Positions 16,114 to 24,369 of a DNA stretch of 64,000 bases are shown in pieces. Position numbers and translations under genes: made by a program. The notes beneath the pieces were generated by a model. That model saw nothing but the letters and a program-made list of their open reading frames with translations. It had not been told where the DNA came from and made no database searches. Source of the stretch: Pseudomonas sp. (GTDB lineage: Bacteria; Pseudomonadota; Gammaproteobacteria; Pseudomonadales; Pseudomonadaceae); NCBI RefSeq assembly GCF_030690725.1, contig NZ_JAUYGD010000067.1, positions 90,715 to 154,714 on the forward strand, written 5' to 3'. The first letter of the stretch is position 1. Every line of letters starts with the position of its first letter.

Positions 16114-16611
16114 ATGGCTTCCCCAGATAAACAGCAAAAACGCGCCCAGCGGGCCAAAGCCAAGGCCAAGCAGAACCGTTCGGGCAAGGCCAAAGCTCAT
16201 GTGGTGCATCCGCTGCTGGCCAATCCGCTGATCAACGAGCCGTTCGATGATGTCGAAATCGACCTGAGCACCTTCGATTTCAAAGACATCGAAGAGCACG
16301 GTTTCGACCCGGCGCACTTCGACGATCTGTTCCAAGCGATGAAGGTCGGCGAAGGCATCAGTCTGTTGGCGATGTGCCTGATATTCCTGCAATACCCGGT
16401 GTTGGAGTTGGTAGTCGCGGAGGAAGCGGAAGATGCTGCCACGGACTTTATGATGGGGCTGCTGATCGTCTATCGCGGGATCTTCCACGATGAAGACGAA
16501 GACACGGCAGTTGAGTGGATCGGCAGCGATGCCTTCCAGCATGCCTACAACGAAGCCTCGATGATCCTGCAGAAGAAGAACGCGCGCGGCACCCCGGGCG
16601 CCCGCGCATAG
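16114..16611 (+). CDS. Conserved protein of unknown function, lysine-rich N-terminus
   Basis: 165 residues from the ATG at 16114, which has AAGGA upstream; an in-frame ATG at 16084 is possible. The first 30 residues are very basic (QQKRAQRAKAKAKQ), followed by an acidic, mainly helical body (DDVEIDLSTFDFKDIEEHGFD). I recognise no domain. Codon use resembles the chromosome rather than the hipA-like pair beside it. A nucleic-acid-binding or ribosome-associated role would fit the basic tail but is a guess. Confidence 0.65.
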   Translation: MASPDKQQKRAQRAKAKAKQNRSGKAKAHVVHPLLANPLINEPFDDVEIDLSTFDFKDIEEHGFDPAHFDDLFQAMKVGEGISLLAMCLIFLQYPVLELVVAEEAEDAATDFMMGLLIVYRGIFHDEDEDTAVEWIGSDAFQHAYNEASMILQKKNARGTPGARA

Positions 16612-16630
16612 GTGTGGGGCTTGTTTAGCG

Positions 16631-16867
16631 TTAACCGTGCAAGGTTTTCGCCTTGAAGATCGGTTCGCTACTCAGTATTCGAATCCCGTCCGGGCCGCTG
16701 TCCAGCAGGCGGCGCTCGCTATCGGCGATTAGGAGTTCAAGGTCGTAACCGGCGTTGGCGAGACACTGCGCCATTTCCTGCACGGCCTCCTGCGCCCAGG
16801 GGGCGGCGGAGTCGAAATGTCCCAGCAACCTGGCGCCTCTACGCACCACAAGTCGGTATCTGTTCAT
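16631..16867 (-). CDS. Small protein of unknown function
   Basis: 78 residues, beginning MNRYRLVVRRGARLLGHFDS. No signal peptide or membrane segment and no domain that I recognise; the pattern suggests a small alpha/beta fold (beta-strand start, then AAPWAQEAVQEMAQCL helix). It lies downstream of the Rof gene on the same strand, separated by a hairpin (16944-16971), so it may be transcribed on its own. Codon use is normal for the region, which supports a real gene. Confidence 0.55.
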   Translation of the reverse strand: MNRYRLVVRRGARLLGHFDSAAPWAQEAVQEMAQCLANAGYDLELLIADSERRLLDSGPDGIRILSSEPIFKAKTLHG

Positions 16868-16943
16868 CCTGCGTTCTCAATAGCGGAGTGTTGCTCTGTG
16901 CTGCAGCGCTACTCGGTGATAAATGCTCGGTGGCGATAACTGA

Positions 16944-16971
16944 GGCTGCTGGCAAGCTTCGGCCAGCAGCC
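16944..16971. terminator. 10-bp hairpin after the rof gene
   Basis: GGCTGCTGGC (16944-16953) and its complement (16962-16971) flank an 8-base loop, seven bases past the rof stop. No long T tract on the minus strand, so it may be a weak terminator. Confidence 0.45.
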
Positions 16972-16977
16972 CAGGAT

Positions 16978-17256
16978 TCAGAATGCGCAGTAACTTCCCG
17001 CCAGTTCGATACGGCCGAAACTGGCATTGGGATCGAGCGGGGTGATGGCCAGCAAGTGGTCGAGGCGCACCTCGAACTGGCCGTTGTCGTTCTGCAGCAC
17101 AAGAAACTCTTCCTTGCTCGGTGCCGTGCGCGTGGTCAGCGCCCTGGCTGCGAAGCTCTGCCCGTCGATCATTTCGATCTGCAGGCCGTAACGGTGCATA
17201 CAGGCGATCTCCAGGTAGTCGTGCAAATCGCAGTTCAGGGGCTGATACGCGTTCAT
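16978..17256 (-). CDS. rof: Rof/YaeO-family Rho-binding antiterminator
   Basis: 92 residues starting MNAYQPLNCDLHDYLEIACM, which matches the Rof family start (YQPINCDDYDNLELAC) as remembered. The rest (LQIEMIDGQSFAARAL, EEFLVLQNDNGQFEVRLDHLLAIT) fits the small Sm-like barrel. Rof binds the Rho hexamer near its RNA site and lowers Rho-dependent termination. The start is set by TAGGAG before the ATG, which itself overlaps the stop of the DUF2024 gene. It is third in a minus-strand cluster after a thioredoxin-like protein and a DUF2024 protein. Longer upstream frames are not homologous. Confidence 0.8.
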   Translation of the reverse strand: MNAYQPLNCDLHDYLEIACMHRYGLQIEMIDGQSFAARALTTRTAPSKEEFLVLQNDNGQFEVRLDHLLAITPLDPNASFGRIELAGSYCAF

Positions 17257-17266
17257 GGTGGGTCTC

Positions 17267-17521
17267 CTAGCAGCCTTGCAGCGGGATGATGTAGTAGCCC
17301 TGCCCGGTGACGGCAGCGGCGATTTCGGGGTGGGCCGGTTCGCTGTGGCAGAACTGGCAGCGGCTCTGTTCGATGTCGGCATCCTGCACGCCGCGCTCAC
17401 TCATCCAGTCACGGGCGTACTGGGTGGCGCGAGCCTGGTCGTTACCTTCGATCAGTACATCGAAGTGCAGATAACGGCCGTCGCGGGTGCGCACATGGGT
17501 GTCGAATACATTTACGTTCAT
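17267..17521 (-). CDS. DUF2024 family protein
   Basis: 84 residues. The start MNVNVFDTHVRTRDGRYLHFDVLIEG and the CQFCHSEPAHPEI segment are characteristic of DUF2024, a small family with a known fold but no assigned role. The CxxC-x4-H cluster could hold a metal. GGAGG lies seven bases before the ATG. It is the middle gene between a thioredoxin-like gene and rof, and its stop codon is part of the rof ribosome site, so the two are coupled. Confidence 0.8.
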   Translation of the reverse strand: MNVNVFDTHVRTRDGRYLHFDVLIEGNDQARATQYARDWMSERGVQDADIEQSRCQFCHSEPAHPEIAAAVTGQGYYIIPLQGC

Positions 17522-17578
17522 CACTGATCCTCCTTCCAGGTAGCCGGCAGCGCAAAGGGTGAGAATGCGCGAGGCTCC

Positions 17579-17809
17579 TTACTTCAAGTCGTCGATGGAA
17601 GCGCCGAAGTTCAGGTGCAGCACCTGGCCTTCGTAGACAAATGCAGGCACCGACTTGACCCCGGCCAGCTCGGCCTCGGTGACGCGCTGTGGTTGTTCGC
17701 CAAGGTGAACCACCTCGACCTTCAGCGCTGGGTCCAGCAGGTTGAGCAGGGTCTGTTCGGCCGAAATACAGACAGGGCAGCCGGCGTGATAGAAGCGTGC
17801 GTTGGTCAT
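17579..17809 (-). CDS. Small thioredoxin-family protein (CPVC)
   Basis: 76 residues, shorter than a classical thioredoxin and close to the glutaredoxin-like single-domain size. It begins MTNARFYHAGCPVCISAEQ with the redox pair Cys11/Cys14, and contains the cis-Pro region KSVPAFVYEG. No signal peptide, so cytoplasmic. GGAG precedes the ATG. It is the first gene of the minus-strand cluster and is divergent from a Cys-rich MarR regulator, with a 15-bp palindrome in the gap, so redox-linked control is likely. Confidence 0.8.
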   Translation of the reverse strand: MTNARFYHAGCPVCISAEQTLLNLLDPALKVEVVHLGEQPQRVTEAELAGVKSVPAFVYEGQVLHLNFGASIDDLK

Positions 17810-17833
17810 TACGAGTCTCCTTAAGTCAATTTG

Positions 17834-17848
17834 GTATCGATTCGATAC
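17834..17848. promoter_or_regulatory. 15-bp perfect palindrome, candidate MarR operator
   Basis: GTATCGATTCGATAC is a perfect palindrome around a central T in the gap between the thioredoxin-like gene and the marR-type gene. A half-site TCGATAC recurs at 17897-17903, 55 bases from the same half of the palindrome. Position and symmetry fit binding by the divergent MarR protein and control of both directions. Confidence 0.65.
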
Positions 17849-17925
17849 TTGCGCAAAGATTACGCTTGATCTTGCCTTTGTCAATATGGTTTTTGATCGA
17901 TACTATGTGTCGACAGGAGTGATAT

Positions 17926-18495
17926 ATGACCGGCACAACCCTTTTCGATCTGCTTGAACGGCTCTCCAGCCTCAGCCGCATCTGGTTCCGCCAGCACCCG
18001 CTGCTGGCCGAGTTGCAACCCATCCAGTTGAGCGCGCTGATGTACCTGGCGCGCTGCAACCACTACTCCAATACGCCGCTGGGGGTGACCGACTACCTGG
18101 GCCTGACCAAGGGCACGGTGTCGCAGTCGCTCAAGGCGCTGGAAGCCAAGGCGTTGATCGTCAAAGTTCAGGATGCGCGCGATAAACGCAGCGTTCACCT
18201 GCAGCTGACCGATACCGCCCGAGAGCTATTGCAAGCGTTGCTGCCGCCGGCTTTTCTCGCCGAAGGAGAGGCGCGCATGGCTGAGCGCGGCGTACAGCTG
18301 CAGGCGCTGCTGGGTGAGCTGCTCTGCGAGGTGCAGCGCAGCGCGGATGTGCCAAGCTTTGGTCTGTGCCGCAGTTGTCGTTTTCATCAGCAGGTCGATG
18401 ATCTGCCGTTCTGTGGCTTGACTCAGGAACCCCTGGCGCCGAGCGATGCGGCGCTGATCTGTCGCGAACATCAAGCCCTCGAGGTCGCCGCATGA
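17926..18495 (+). CDS. MarR-family regulator with C-terminal cysteine cluster
   Basis: 189 residues, longer than most MarR proteins (about 140). Residues 1-110 form the winged helix (LSALMYLARC, LGLTKGTVSQSLKALEAKALI, then the DARDKRSVHLQLT wing). Residues 140-185 add Cys148-x2-Cys151, Cys163 and Cys179 with His154 and His182 nearby, a pattern that could bind Zn or an iron-sulfur cluster. It is divergent from the thioredoxin-like cluster and overlaps the MOSC gene by four bases. It is probably an autoregulator sensing redox, metal or sulfur state; the signal is inferred from the cysteines only. Confidence 0.85.
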   Translation: MTGTTLFDLLERLSSLSRIWFRQHPLLAELQPIQLSALMYLARCNHYSNTPLGVTDYLGLTKGTVSQSLKALEAKALIVKVQDARDKRSVHLQLTDTARELLQALLPPAFLAEGEARMAERGVQLQALLGELLCEVQRSADVPSFGLCRSCRFHQQVDDLPFCGLTQEPLAPSDAALICREHQALEVAA

Positions 18496-19193
18496 GCCTG
18501 CCCAGTGTTCGTCTCGACGCGCTGCTTACCGGTCACGTACGGCCGTTCAGCCGGCCGGGTTCGCACAGCGCCATCGACAAGCAGCCGCAACAAGGCCTAT
18601 TGGTGGTGAACCCGCTCGGCCTGGGCGGTGATGAACAGGGCGATCTGCGCGTGCATGGTGGGGTGGAGAAAGCCATTCATCATTATCCGTATGAGCATTA
18701 CGCCGCCTGGGCCGCCGAATTGGGCGCGCATCCACTGCTGGCGCAGCCGGGGGCCTTTGGCGAAAACTTCAGCAGCAGCGGCTGGACCGAACATGACGTT
18801 TGTCTCGGCGACCGCATTCGCGTGGGTACGGCGCTGCTGGAGGTGTCGCAGGGGCGTATGCCGTGCTGGAAGCTCAGTGACCGCTTCGGCGTGGCCGAAC
18901 TGGCCCTGCGAGTGCAGCAGTCCGGGCGCACCGGCTGGTACTACCGGGTGCTGGAGGAAGGCGTGGTCAGCGCCGGCGACAGCCTGCAACTGGTTCAGCG
19001 GCAGTTTGCCAACTGGTCGCTGACGCGTTTGTCTGCAGTGCTGTTCGACAAACGGGTGGAGAGCGAGCTGTTGCGTGAATGCCTGGCCCTGCCATTGGTG
19101 CCGTCGTGGCGGCGCACCCTGGAACGGCGCCTGGAAAAAGGCCTGATCGAGGATTGGGCTCCCCGCCTGCAAGGCAAAGACGCGGCAGAATAA
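18492..19193 (+). CDS. MOSC-domain protein, YiiM-like
   Basis: 233 residues. Blocks KQPQQGLLVVNPLGLGGDEQGD, RVHGGVEKAIHHYPYEHY, PGAFGENFSSSGWTE, VGTALLEVSQGRMPCWKL and GRTGWYYRVLEEG follow the YiiM MOSC family, with Cys in the PCWKL motif as the likely molybdenum-cofactor ligand. YiiM of E. coli takes part in reduction of N-hydroxylated bases such as 6-hydroxylaminopurine. Its ATG overlaps the stop of the MarR gene (ATGA), so both are one transcript. Confidence 0.85.
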   Translation: MSLPSVRLDALLTGHVRPFSRPGSHSAIDKQPQQGLLVVNPLGLGGDEQGDLRVHGGVEKAIHHYPYEHYAAWAAELGAHPLLAQPGAFGENFSSSGWTEHDVCLGDRIRVGTALLEVSQGRMPCWKLSDRFGVAELALRVQQSGRTGWYYRVLEEGVVSAGDSLQLVQRQFANWSLTRLSAVLFDKRVESELLRECLALPLVPSWRRTLERRLEKGLIEDWAPRLQGKDAAE

Positions 19194-19306
19194 CGCAGCA
19201 TTATCCTTTGGTCGTAAGTGCAGCAGATGCGAATGCTTCTACACTGGATTCGCGCGTTGATCTACGGCTGTCCAGTACCGGCGTAGGGCGCTTTTCTGGG
19301 GGCGAT

Positions 19307-20275
19307 ATGAGCCGGCTGATCTGCGCCGACTTCGACGAGTTCGAAGAGGCTTTGTACGGGGTCGAGGGGCATTACGTGCTGCGTTCGCGGCAGCAGCGCG
19401 ACTGGCGTCTGCGCGTCGTCGAACTGGACGGCGTGGCCCTGATGTTCGGCCGTGAGGGTGCAGGCACCGTTTACAGCGGCGTTGGCCTGCCGGGTTTCTT
19501 CAATATCTTCCTGCCGCTGAGCCGCCACGAGTGCACCGTGCTGGGTGGTCAGCGCCTGGACCGGCGGCTGATCGGCTGGATGGTGCCCGAGACGATGTTC
19601 CATATCGACGCCAGTCAGCCGGCGAGCTGGATGACCGTGGCCATGTCCTGCGAACTGGTATTGCGTTGGGCGCAGCAGCATGAGGACGAATTCGACGCGT
19701 CGATCCTTTCGCGCAACCTGATCTGCCGAGCCCAGCATGACTTGGCACCGCTGGTCTGGCTGGCGCTGCGCCTGCTGCGTATCGATCATTGCGCACCGCA
19801 GGAGCTGCATGCTCCGGCGGCCGAGAACGCAGCGCGCAACGAGCTGATGGCGCTGGTGTTCCGCAGCCTGCTGCCGGTGACTCCCGCATCGCGTAACCCG
19901 GCCGCCCAGCCCAGCCATCAGCAGATTCTGCGGCGGGCCCTGGAGCTGCTGGACGTTATGCCGGATGCTCCGTTGCATATGGTCGACCTGTGTCTGGCCT
20001 GCAGCACCTCGGAGCGCACGCTGCGCAACCTGTTTACCCGCTACCTGGGCATGAGCCCGCACCGCTACCTGATGCAGCACCGCTTGCATGCGATTCGCCG
20101 GGCCATTTTGCGCGCGGCGCCGGGGGAGACCATCACCGATATCTGTGCGCGCTTTGGCGTGTGGGATTTCGGCCGTTTCGCCGGCCTCTACCGCAGCTAC
20201 TTTGGCGAATTGCCGTCGCATTCGCTGCGCAGCCGGCGGCCTGTGCCACAGGCTTTGTCGATCAGTCACCGTTGA
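19307..20275 (+). CDS. AraC-family transcriptional regulator
   Basis: 322 residues. The N-terminal 190 residues are a FeaR/OruR-like sensor region (GVEGHYVLRSRQQRDWRLR, GVGLPGFFNIFLPLSRHECTV). The C-terminal two helix-turn-helix motifs lie at about 215-315 (MVDLCLACSTSERTLRNLFTRYLGMSPHRYLMQHRLHAIRRAI, then ITDICARFGVWDFGRFAGLYRSYFGE). The start at 19307 has GGGGG upstream; longer in-frame extensions read through the MOSC gene. It ends 14 bases inside the convergent small AraC gene. Target is unknown; the operon beginning at 20873 is a candidate. Confidence 0.85.
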   Translation: MSRLICADFDEFEEALYGVEGHYVLRSRQQRDWRLRVVELDGVALMFGREGAGTVYSGVGLPGFFNIFLPLSRHECTVLGGQRLDRRLIGWMVPETMFHIDASQPASWMTVAMSCELVLRWAQQHEDEFDASILSRNLICRAQHDLAPLVWLALRLLRIDHCAPQELHAPAAENAARNELMALVFRSLLPVTPASRNPAAQPSHQQILRRALELLDVMPDAPLHMVDLCLACSTSERTLRNLFTRYLGMSPHRYLMQHRLHAIRRAILRAAPGETITDICARFGVWDFGRFAGLYRSYFGELPSHSLRSRRPVPQALSISHR

Positions 20276-20645
20276 CCCCACGCTGCAAGGTAGCGCTAGG
20301 GTATTCGCCGAATAGCGCGTGGTAATCCGCCGCCATGCGGCCGCAGTCGGTGTAGCCGAAACGTTGAGCGACCTCTGCAACGCTGGCGTGGCTCTGGTCG
20401 GTCACAGCCAAAGCGGCACGTAGCAGATGCAGGCGGCGCAGACGTAAGTAACGCGCCGGAGCCATACCCAGAGTGGCGACGAAAGCGCTGCGCAGGGTGC
20501 GTTCGCTAACTCCTACTGCGCGGCATAACTCAGCCAGGCGAGGCGTACGGCCGCTAGTGATCGGTAGCAGCTGCAGCACCTGGCTTAGCAGGCTTTCGTA
20601 AGTGGCTTGGCGAGCACGCTGGCGCGGCGTGGTGCGTAGTGACAT
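20262..20645 (-). CDS. Stand-alone AraC DNA-binding domain, MarA/SoxS-sized
   Basis: 127 residues made of essentially one AraC/XylS domain: a first helix-turn-helix (LAELCRAVGVSERTLRSAFVATLGM) and a second (SVAEVAQRFGYTDCGRMAADYHALFGEYP). No sensor domain precedes it. AGGAC lies eight bases before the ATG and codon use is normal, so it looks like a complete gene rather than a truncated end, though a decayed AraC remnant cannot be excluded. Its size is that of MarA and SoxS. It is divergent from the catalase-containing operon, with a 58-bp inverted repeat in the gap. Confidence 0.65.
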   Translation of the reverse strand: MSLRTTPRQRARQATYESLLSQVLQLLPITSGRTPRLAELCRAVGVSERTLRSAFVATLGMAPARYLRLRRLHLLRAALAVTDQSHASVAEVAQRFGYTDCGRMAADYHALFGEYPSATLQRGVNGD

Positions 20646-20699
20646 GGCGGCGTCCTGGCCTTGGGTGATGGCGCCAGGCTGCGCCGAGCCGCGCGCTGG

Positions 20700-20757
20700 C
20701 GATACGTAAAACAGGCAAATCGTACGCGTTGAGCAGCTTTGCCGATTTTACGTATCG
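20700..20757. promoter_or_regulatory. 58-bp inverted repeat with 20-bp arms, candidate AraC operator
   Basis: Arms 20700-20719 and 20738-20757 match as inverted copies at 18 of 20 positions (outer CGATACGTAAAA, inner GGCAAA) around an 18-base spacer. They lie 55 bases before the small AraC gene and 116 bases before the SMP-30-like gene. Arm length and spacing suit two AraC-type domains bound to facing half-sites. Confidence 0.7.
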
Positions 20758-20872
20758 GCTACTGCTGAATACCGCCAGCATCCGACCATCGCTCGCCACC
20801 CGCTGCCCCGCATTCGGCGCCCTGACGAGCCCCCAGAAGCGTTCGAGCATCATCGACGCGAGTGGAGGCTAT

Positions 20873-21991
20873 ATGAGTCTGTCGAAGCGCAGTATGGGCA
20901 TCCTCTGTCTGGTTTTGGCTGGCGCATCTGCCTGTGCATGGGCCGAGGCCCAGGGGCCGCAGTTACTGGAGGTCGAGCCGTTTGTCGAGCTGCCAGCCGG
21001 TGTGCGCTATCCGGAAGGGCTCGCCGTTAATCCGCACAACGGCGAAATCTACGTCGGCACCTTCGATGCCCGGCAACCCGCCAGCACCCGCAATAACCAG
21101 TTGTTGCGTTATGCGGCGGACGGCCGGCTGCTGGCGCAACGTGCGTTTGCCGCGACGCCGCTGACCGGTCTGGGTTATGCAGACGGGCAGATTTACATCC
21201 TCAATTTTGGCGCGGGCAAGCTGCAACGTATCCCGACCGAGTTCGGGGCGAACACCCCGGTCGAGGATCTGCTTGATTTCCCCCAGCTGAAGCCAGCCGC
21301 ACTGGCAGCGCGCACAGTCGCCAACCCGGATGGCAGCCAGGATCAGATCCACTTCGGCTCCAGCGGCATGCCCGCACCCAACGGTCTGGTGTTCGCCGGC
21401 AATGGTGACCTCTACGTTTCCGACTCCTTCCAGGGAGCGCTGTATCGCATCGCCAACGTCACCCGTTGCAAGCCCTGCGCGCTAGAAGTGTTGTCGCGCG
21501 ATCCGCTATTGGCCACGGCGGGTTCTCTGCCCTTCGGTGCCAACGGCCTGGCCTTCAACGCCGACGAAAGTCAGCTGTATATCAATAACGCCGGTGACGG
21601 CCGCTTGCTGCGTATGCGCCTGCCGAACGGTGAAGTGCAGGTGCTGGCAGAGAGCCTGCCGGGGGCCGACGGTTTGTTATTTCACGACGGCCTGTTGTGG
21701 CTGCTGGCCAATCAGATCGACCAACTGCTCGGGCTCGACGAGCAGGGCTTGATTCGCGTACGTGCAGGCGGCTTTCAGGGCATCGCCAGCAACGGTGCGC
21801 CGCGTGGCCTGCTGTTTCCCGCCAGCAGTGTGGTGCAGGGCGAGTGGATGGTGGTCAGCAACCTGGCCCTGCCGCTGACGCCTGCCGAGGGCGATGAGTG
21901 GGAAGAGCGGGTGAGCACCTGGAACCTGATGCGCGTGCGCCTGCCGCAGCCGCCAACCAAGGGAGAGTCCGCCAATGCCGCACAACCTTGA
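20873..21991 (+). CDS. Exported SMP-30/NHL-type beta-propeller protein
   Basis: 372 residues with a signal peptide ([17 protein letters not shown] after a short basic start). The mature part is a six-bladed propeller: [74 protein letters not shown] and [15 protein letters not shown]. These blades resemble SMP-30/gluconolactonase proteins, so it may be a periplasmic lactonase or esterase. GGAGG sits directly before the ATG. It is the first gene of a plus-strand operon that includes a haloperoxidase-like protein and a catalase, and its end overlaps the next gene by 17 bases. Substrate unknown. Confidence 0.75.
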   Translation: MSLSKRSMGILCLVLAGASACAWAEAQGPQLLEVEPFVELPAGVRYPEGLAVNPHNGEIYVGTFDARQPASTRNNQLLRYAADGRLLAQRAFAATPLTGLGYADGQIYILNFGAGKLQRIPTEFGANTPVEDLLDFPQLKPAALAARTVANPDGSQDQIHFGSSGMPAPNGLVFAGNGDLYVSDSFQGALYRIANVTRCKPCALEVLSRDPLLATAGSLPFGANGLAFNADESQLYINNAGDGRLLRMRLPNGEVQVLAESLPGADGLLFHDGLLWLLANQIDQLLGLDEQGLIRVRAGGFQGIASNGAPRGLLFPASSVVQGEWMVVSNLALPLTPAEGDEWEERVSTWNLMRVRLPQPPTKGESANAAQP

Positions 21992-22961
21992 GCAACCTTT
22001 GAATAAAGGCCGTCGCCGCCTGATGTTCGGCTCGGCCGTGCTGGCCACAACGATGTTGTTACCCCTAGGCGGTTGTATGCGCGGCAGTGGCTCCGCAGCA
22101 ACCCGTCCGCAACCTGAGAATGGAGAGCGCAAGACCATGGGCACTATTACCACTCGCGACGGCACCGAGATTTATTACAAGGACTGGGGCACAGGCCCGG
22201 TTGTGGTCCTCAGTCACGGCTGGCCACTCAATTCCGATAGCTGGGAGGCGCAGATGTTCTTCCTGGCCAGCAACGGTTATCGGGTGATCGCCCACGACCG
22301 GCGTGGCCACGGCCGCTCCAGCCAACCCTGGAACGGCAATGAGATGAACACCTACGCCGATGATCTGGCTCAGTTGCTTGATCACCTGGATGTACGCGGT
22401 GCTGCGCTGTTTGGCTTTTCCACTGGCGGCGGTGAGGTGGCGCGTTATATCGGCAAGCACGGCACGGCGCGGGTGGCCAAGGCAGGGCTGATCTCGGCTG
22501 TGCCGCCGCTGATGCTGCAGACCGAGGCCAATCCGGGCGGCCTGCCACTCTCGGTGTTCGACGGCATCCGCGCCGCTTCAATCGCCGACCGTTCACAGCT
22601 GTACAAGGATGTCGCCAGTGGCCCGTTCTTTGGCTACAACCGCCCCGGCGCTAAACCCTCGCAGGGGGTGATCGATGCGTTCTGGATGCAGGGCATGCTG
22701 GCCGGGCACAAGAACGCCTACGACTGCATCAAGGCCTTCTCCGCAACCGATTTCACTGAAGACCTGAAGAAGTTCTCCATCCCCACGCTGATCCTGCATG
22801 GCGATGACGACCAGATCGTTCCCGTGGATGCCGCTGCGCGAGCCTCGGCCAAGTTGGTGCCGCACGCCAAGCTGGTGATCTACCCCGGTGCGCCCCACGG
22901 CATCACCGATACCCACAAGGAACAACTGGGCGCGGACATGCTGGCCTTTCTGCGCAGCTAA
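21975..22961 (+). CDS. Haloperoxidase-like alpha/beta hydrolase, exported lipoprotein
   Basis: 328 residues. An unusual N-terminus has an RRR cluster (13-15), a hydrophobic run and a lipobox LGGC (Cys34), so the enzyme is probably exported, possibly by Tat, and lipid-anchored. The catalytic part starts near 56 ([18 protein letters not shown]) with the non-haem haloperoxidase pattern: [20 protein letters not shown], nucleophile Ser149 in GFSTGGGEV, an acid in [12 protein letters not shown] and His in YPGAPHGIT. Most relatives are cytoplasmic, so the lipoprotein signal is notable. It overlaps the upstream propeller gene by 17 bases. Perhydrolase or esterase activity is more likely in vivo than halogenation. 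Confidence 0.85.
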   Translation: MPHNLEQPLNKGRRRLMFGSAVLATTMLLPLGGCMRGSGSAATRPQPENGERKTMGTITTRDGTEIYYKDWGTGPVVVLSHGWPLNSDSWEAQMFFLASNGYRVIAHDRRGHGRSSQPWNGNEMNTYADDLAQLLDHLDVRGAALFGFSTGGGEVARYIGKHGTARVAKAGLISAVPPLMLQTEANPGGLPLSVFDGIRAASIADRSQLYKDVASGPFFGYNRPGAKPSQGVIDAFWMQGMLAGHKNAYDCIKAFSATDFTEDLKKFSIPTLILHGDDDQIVPVDAAARASAKLVPHAKLVIYPGAPHGITDTHKEQLGADMLAFLRS

Positions 22962-22995
22962 GCGGCCGGTTCACACCTATTGAGAGGACAGACAC

Positions 22996-23550
22996 ATGAG
23001 CAGCAAAACAGCTTTGATCGTGGTGGATATCCAGAACGACTACTTCCCAGGCGGCCTGTGGACCCTGAGCAAGGTCGAGGCGGCTGCCGCCAAGGCGGCG
23101 CAGGTGATCGCCGCATTTCGCCAGCGTGGCGATCTGGTGGTGCATATCCGCCATGAGTTCACCAGTGCCGACGCACCGTTTTTCCGCCCCGGCAGTGAGG
23201 GTGCGCAGTTGCACCCCAGCGTGATCAATCAGCCTAACGAGCCGGTGGTGCTCAAGCACTACATCAACTCGTTTCGGGAAACCGAGCTCAAGGCCGTGCT
23301 GGATAAGCACGGCATAGAGGCCGTCGTGGTGGTGGGCAATATGAGCCATATGTGCGTGGACGGCATCACCCGCGCCGCCGTGGATTTCGGCTACGCCACC
23401 ACGGTGCTGCACGACGCCTGCGCCACCCTCGACCTGGAGTTCAACGGCGTGAAAGTTCCCGCCGAGCACGTCCATGCGGCCTTTATGGCGGCGCTCAGCT
23501 TCGGCTACGCGCCGGTGATTTCCACGGCTGAGTATCTGCAAAAGCTCTAG
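22996..23550 (+). CDS. Isochorismatase-like cysteine hydrolase
   Basis: 184 residues. The catalytic triad of the family is visible: Asp in ALIVVDIQNDYFPGG, Lys in VVLKHYINSF, and Cys in VVGNMSHMCVDGITRAA, followed by the cis-peptide region. Such proteins hydrolyse amides or carbamates (nicotinamidase type) or isochorismate. No signal peptide, so cytoplasmic. GAGAGGA precedes the ATG. Fourth-to-last gene of the six-gene peroxide-related operon, 34 bases after the haloperoxidase-like gene. Substrate not predictable. Confidence 0.85.
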   Translation: MSSKTALIVVDIQNDYFPGGLWTLSKVEAAAAKAAQVIAAFRQRGDLVVHIRHEFTSADAPFFRPGSEGAQLHPSVINQPNEPVVLKHYINSFRETELKAVLDKHGIEAVVVVGNMSHMCVDGITRAAVDFGYATTVLHDACATLDLEFNGVKVPAEHVHAAFMAALSFGYAPVISTAEYLQKL

Positions 23551-23558
23551 GAGACCTT

Positions 23559-24296
23559 ATGACACACAGGACGGCTATCGCCTTGGCAGCGCTGCTGGTC
23601 AGCCCTGCCTGGGCGCATGAGGCAGGTGGTATCCATAGCGAGAAAAGTACCCAGGTCGAAGCGGCCTTCGACCTGGTGCATACCCATGTGTTCAAGGACG
23701 GCAGCGACCTGGTGTTCGAGCAACTGGTCGACGGCCAGGCCGGCAGTCGTTTGCCCACAGCCAAGGGCAGCTTTGCCGGTGCCGAGGTCTACAGCTATGT
23801 CTGGCCGACCAGCCTGAACAGCGGCGCGGTCGGCTTCGAAGACGACTCGGGCATCCTCGCCCTGGCGCTGACCTCGCATCCGGATTTCGACGACACGCCG
23901 CAGCTCGATGAGAACGGCGACGGCGACAAGGCCAACGACGGCGGCCTGTGGCACTCGCATTGGGTTGTACTGACCAAGGAACCCAGTTGCGGCCCCAGCG
24001 GCCTCAAGGTGCGCGACATTCCCGAAGGTGCCAAGCCCAAGCTGCCGCCTACCTGGCCGGGCGTGCCGATCTACATCGACTCGCCCGGCTACGACCTCAG
24101 CGTGAAAAACGATGCCGCGCAGATTCGCGTACCGCTGTCTGCGGTCGGCTTTCCCGCCAGCTTCAACTACGACGGGGTGACCGCCGCGCTGCAGGTCAAT
24201 GCCAATCTGCACGACCCGCTGTTGTGCGTTTCCAGCGTTTGGGATGTGGCCTCCGGCGACCTGTCGCTGCCGGCAACCTGGAAGTCCATGGACTAA
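23559..24296 (+). CDS. Exported protein of unknown function
   Basis: 245 residues with a short signal peptide (MTHRTAIALAALLVSPAWA, cut before HEAGG). The mature protein is rich in Asp and His, with DENGDGDKANDGG resembling a calcium loop and HSHWVVLTKEPSCG containing a His pair. Cysteines appear as two separated residues that could form a periplasmic disulfide. I do not recognise the family. It starts eight bases after the isochorismatase-like gene and 73 bases before catalase, so it is part of the same operon. A periplasmic metal-binding role is only a guess. Confidence 0.7.
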   Translation: MTHRTAIALAALLVSPAWAHEAGGIHSEKSTQVEAAFDLVHTHVFKDGSDLVFEQLVDGQAGSRLPTAKGSFAGAEVYSYVWPTSLNSGAVGFEDDSGILALALTSHPDFDDTPQLDENGDGDKANDGGLWHSHWVVLTKEPSCGPSGLKVRDIPEGAKPKLPPTWPGVPIYIDSPGYDLSVKNDAAQIRVPLSAVGFPASFNYDGVTAALQVNANLHDPLLCVSSVWDVASGDLSLPATWKSMD

Positions 24297-24369
24297 ATCA
24301 TTTCGCGAAGCTGCCTCTGGCCATCATCGCCGCTGGCTGTCTAGCTCAACCGTTTGAGGAGCACCTGTC

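Noticed and set aside
20262..20645. The small AraC gene as a simple pseudogene
   Set aside because: Both HTH motifs are intact, a ribosome site is present and the frame is clean; kept as a likely gene with lower confidence.
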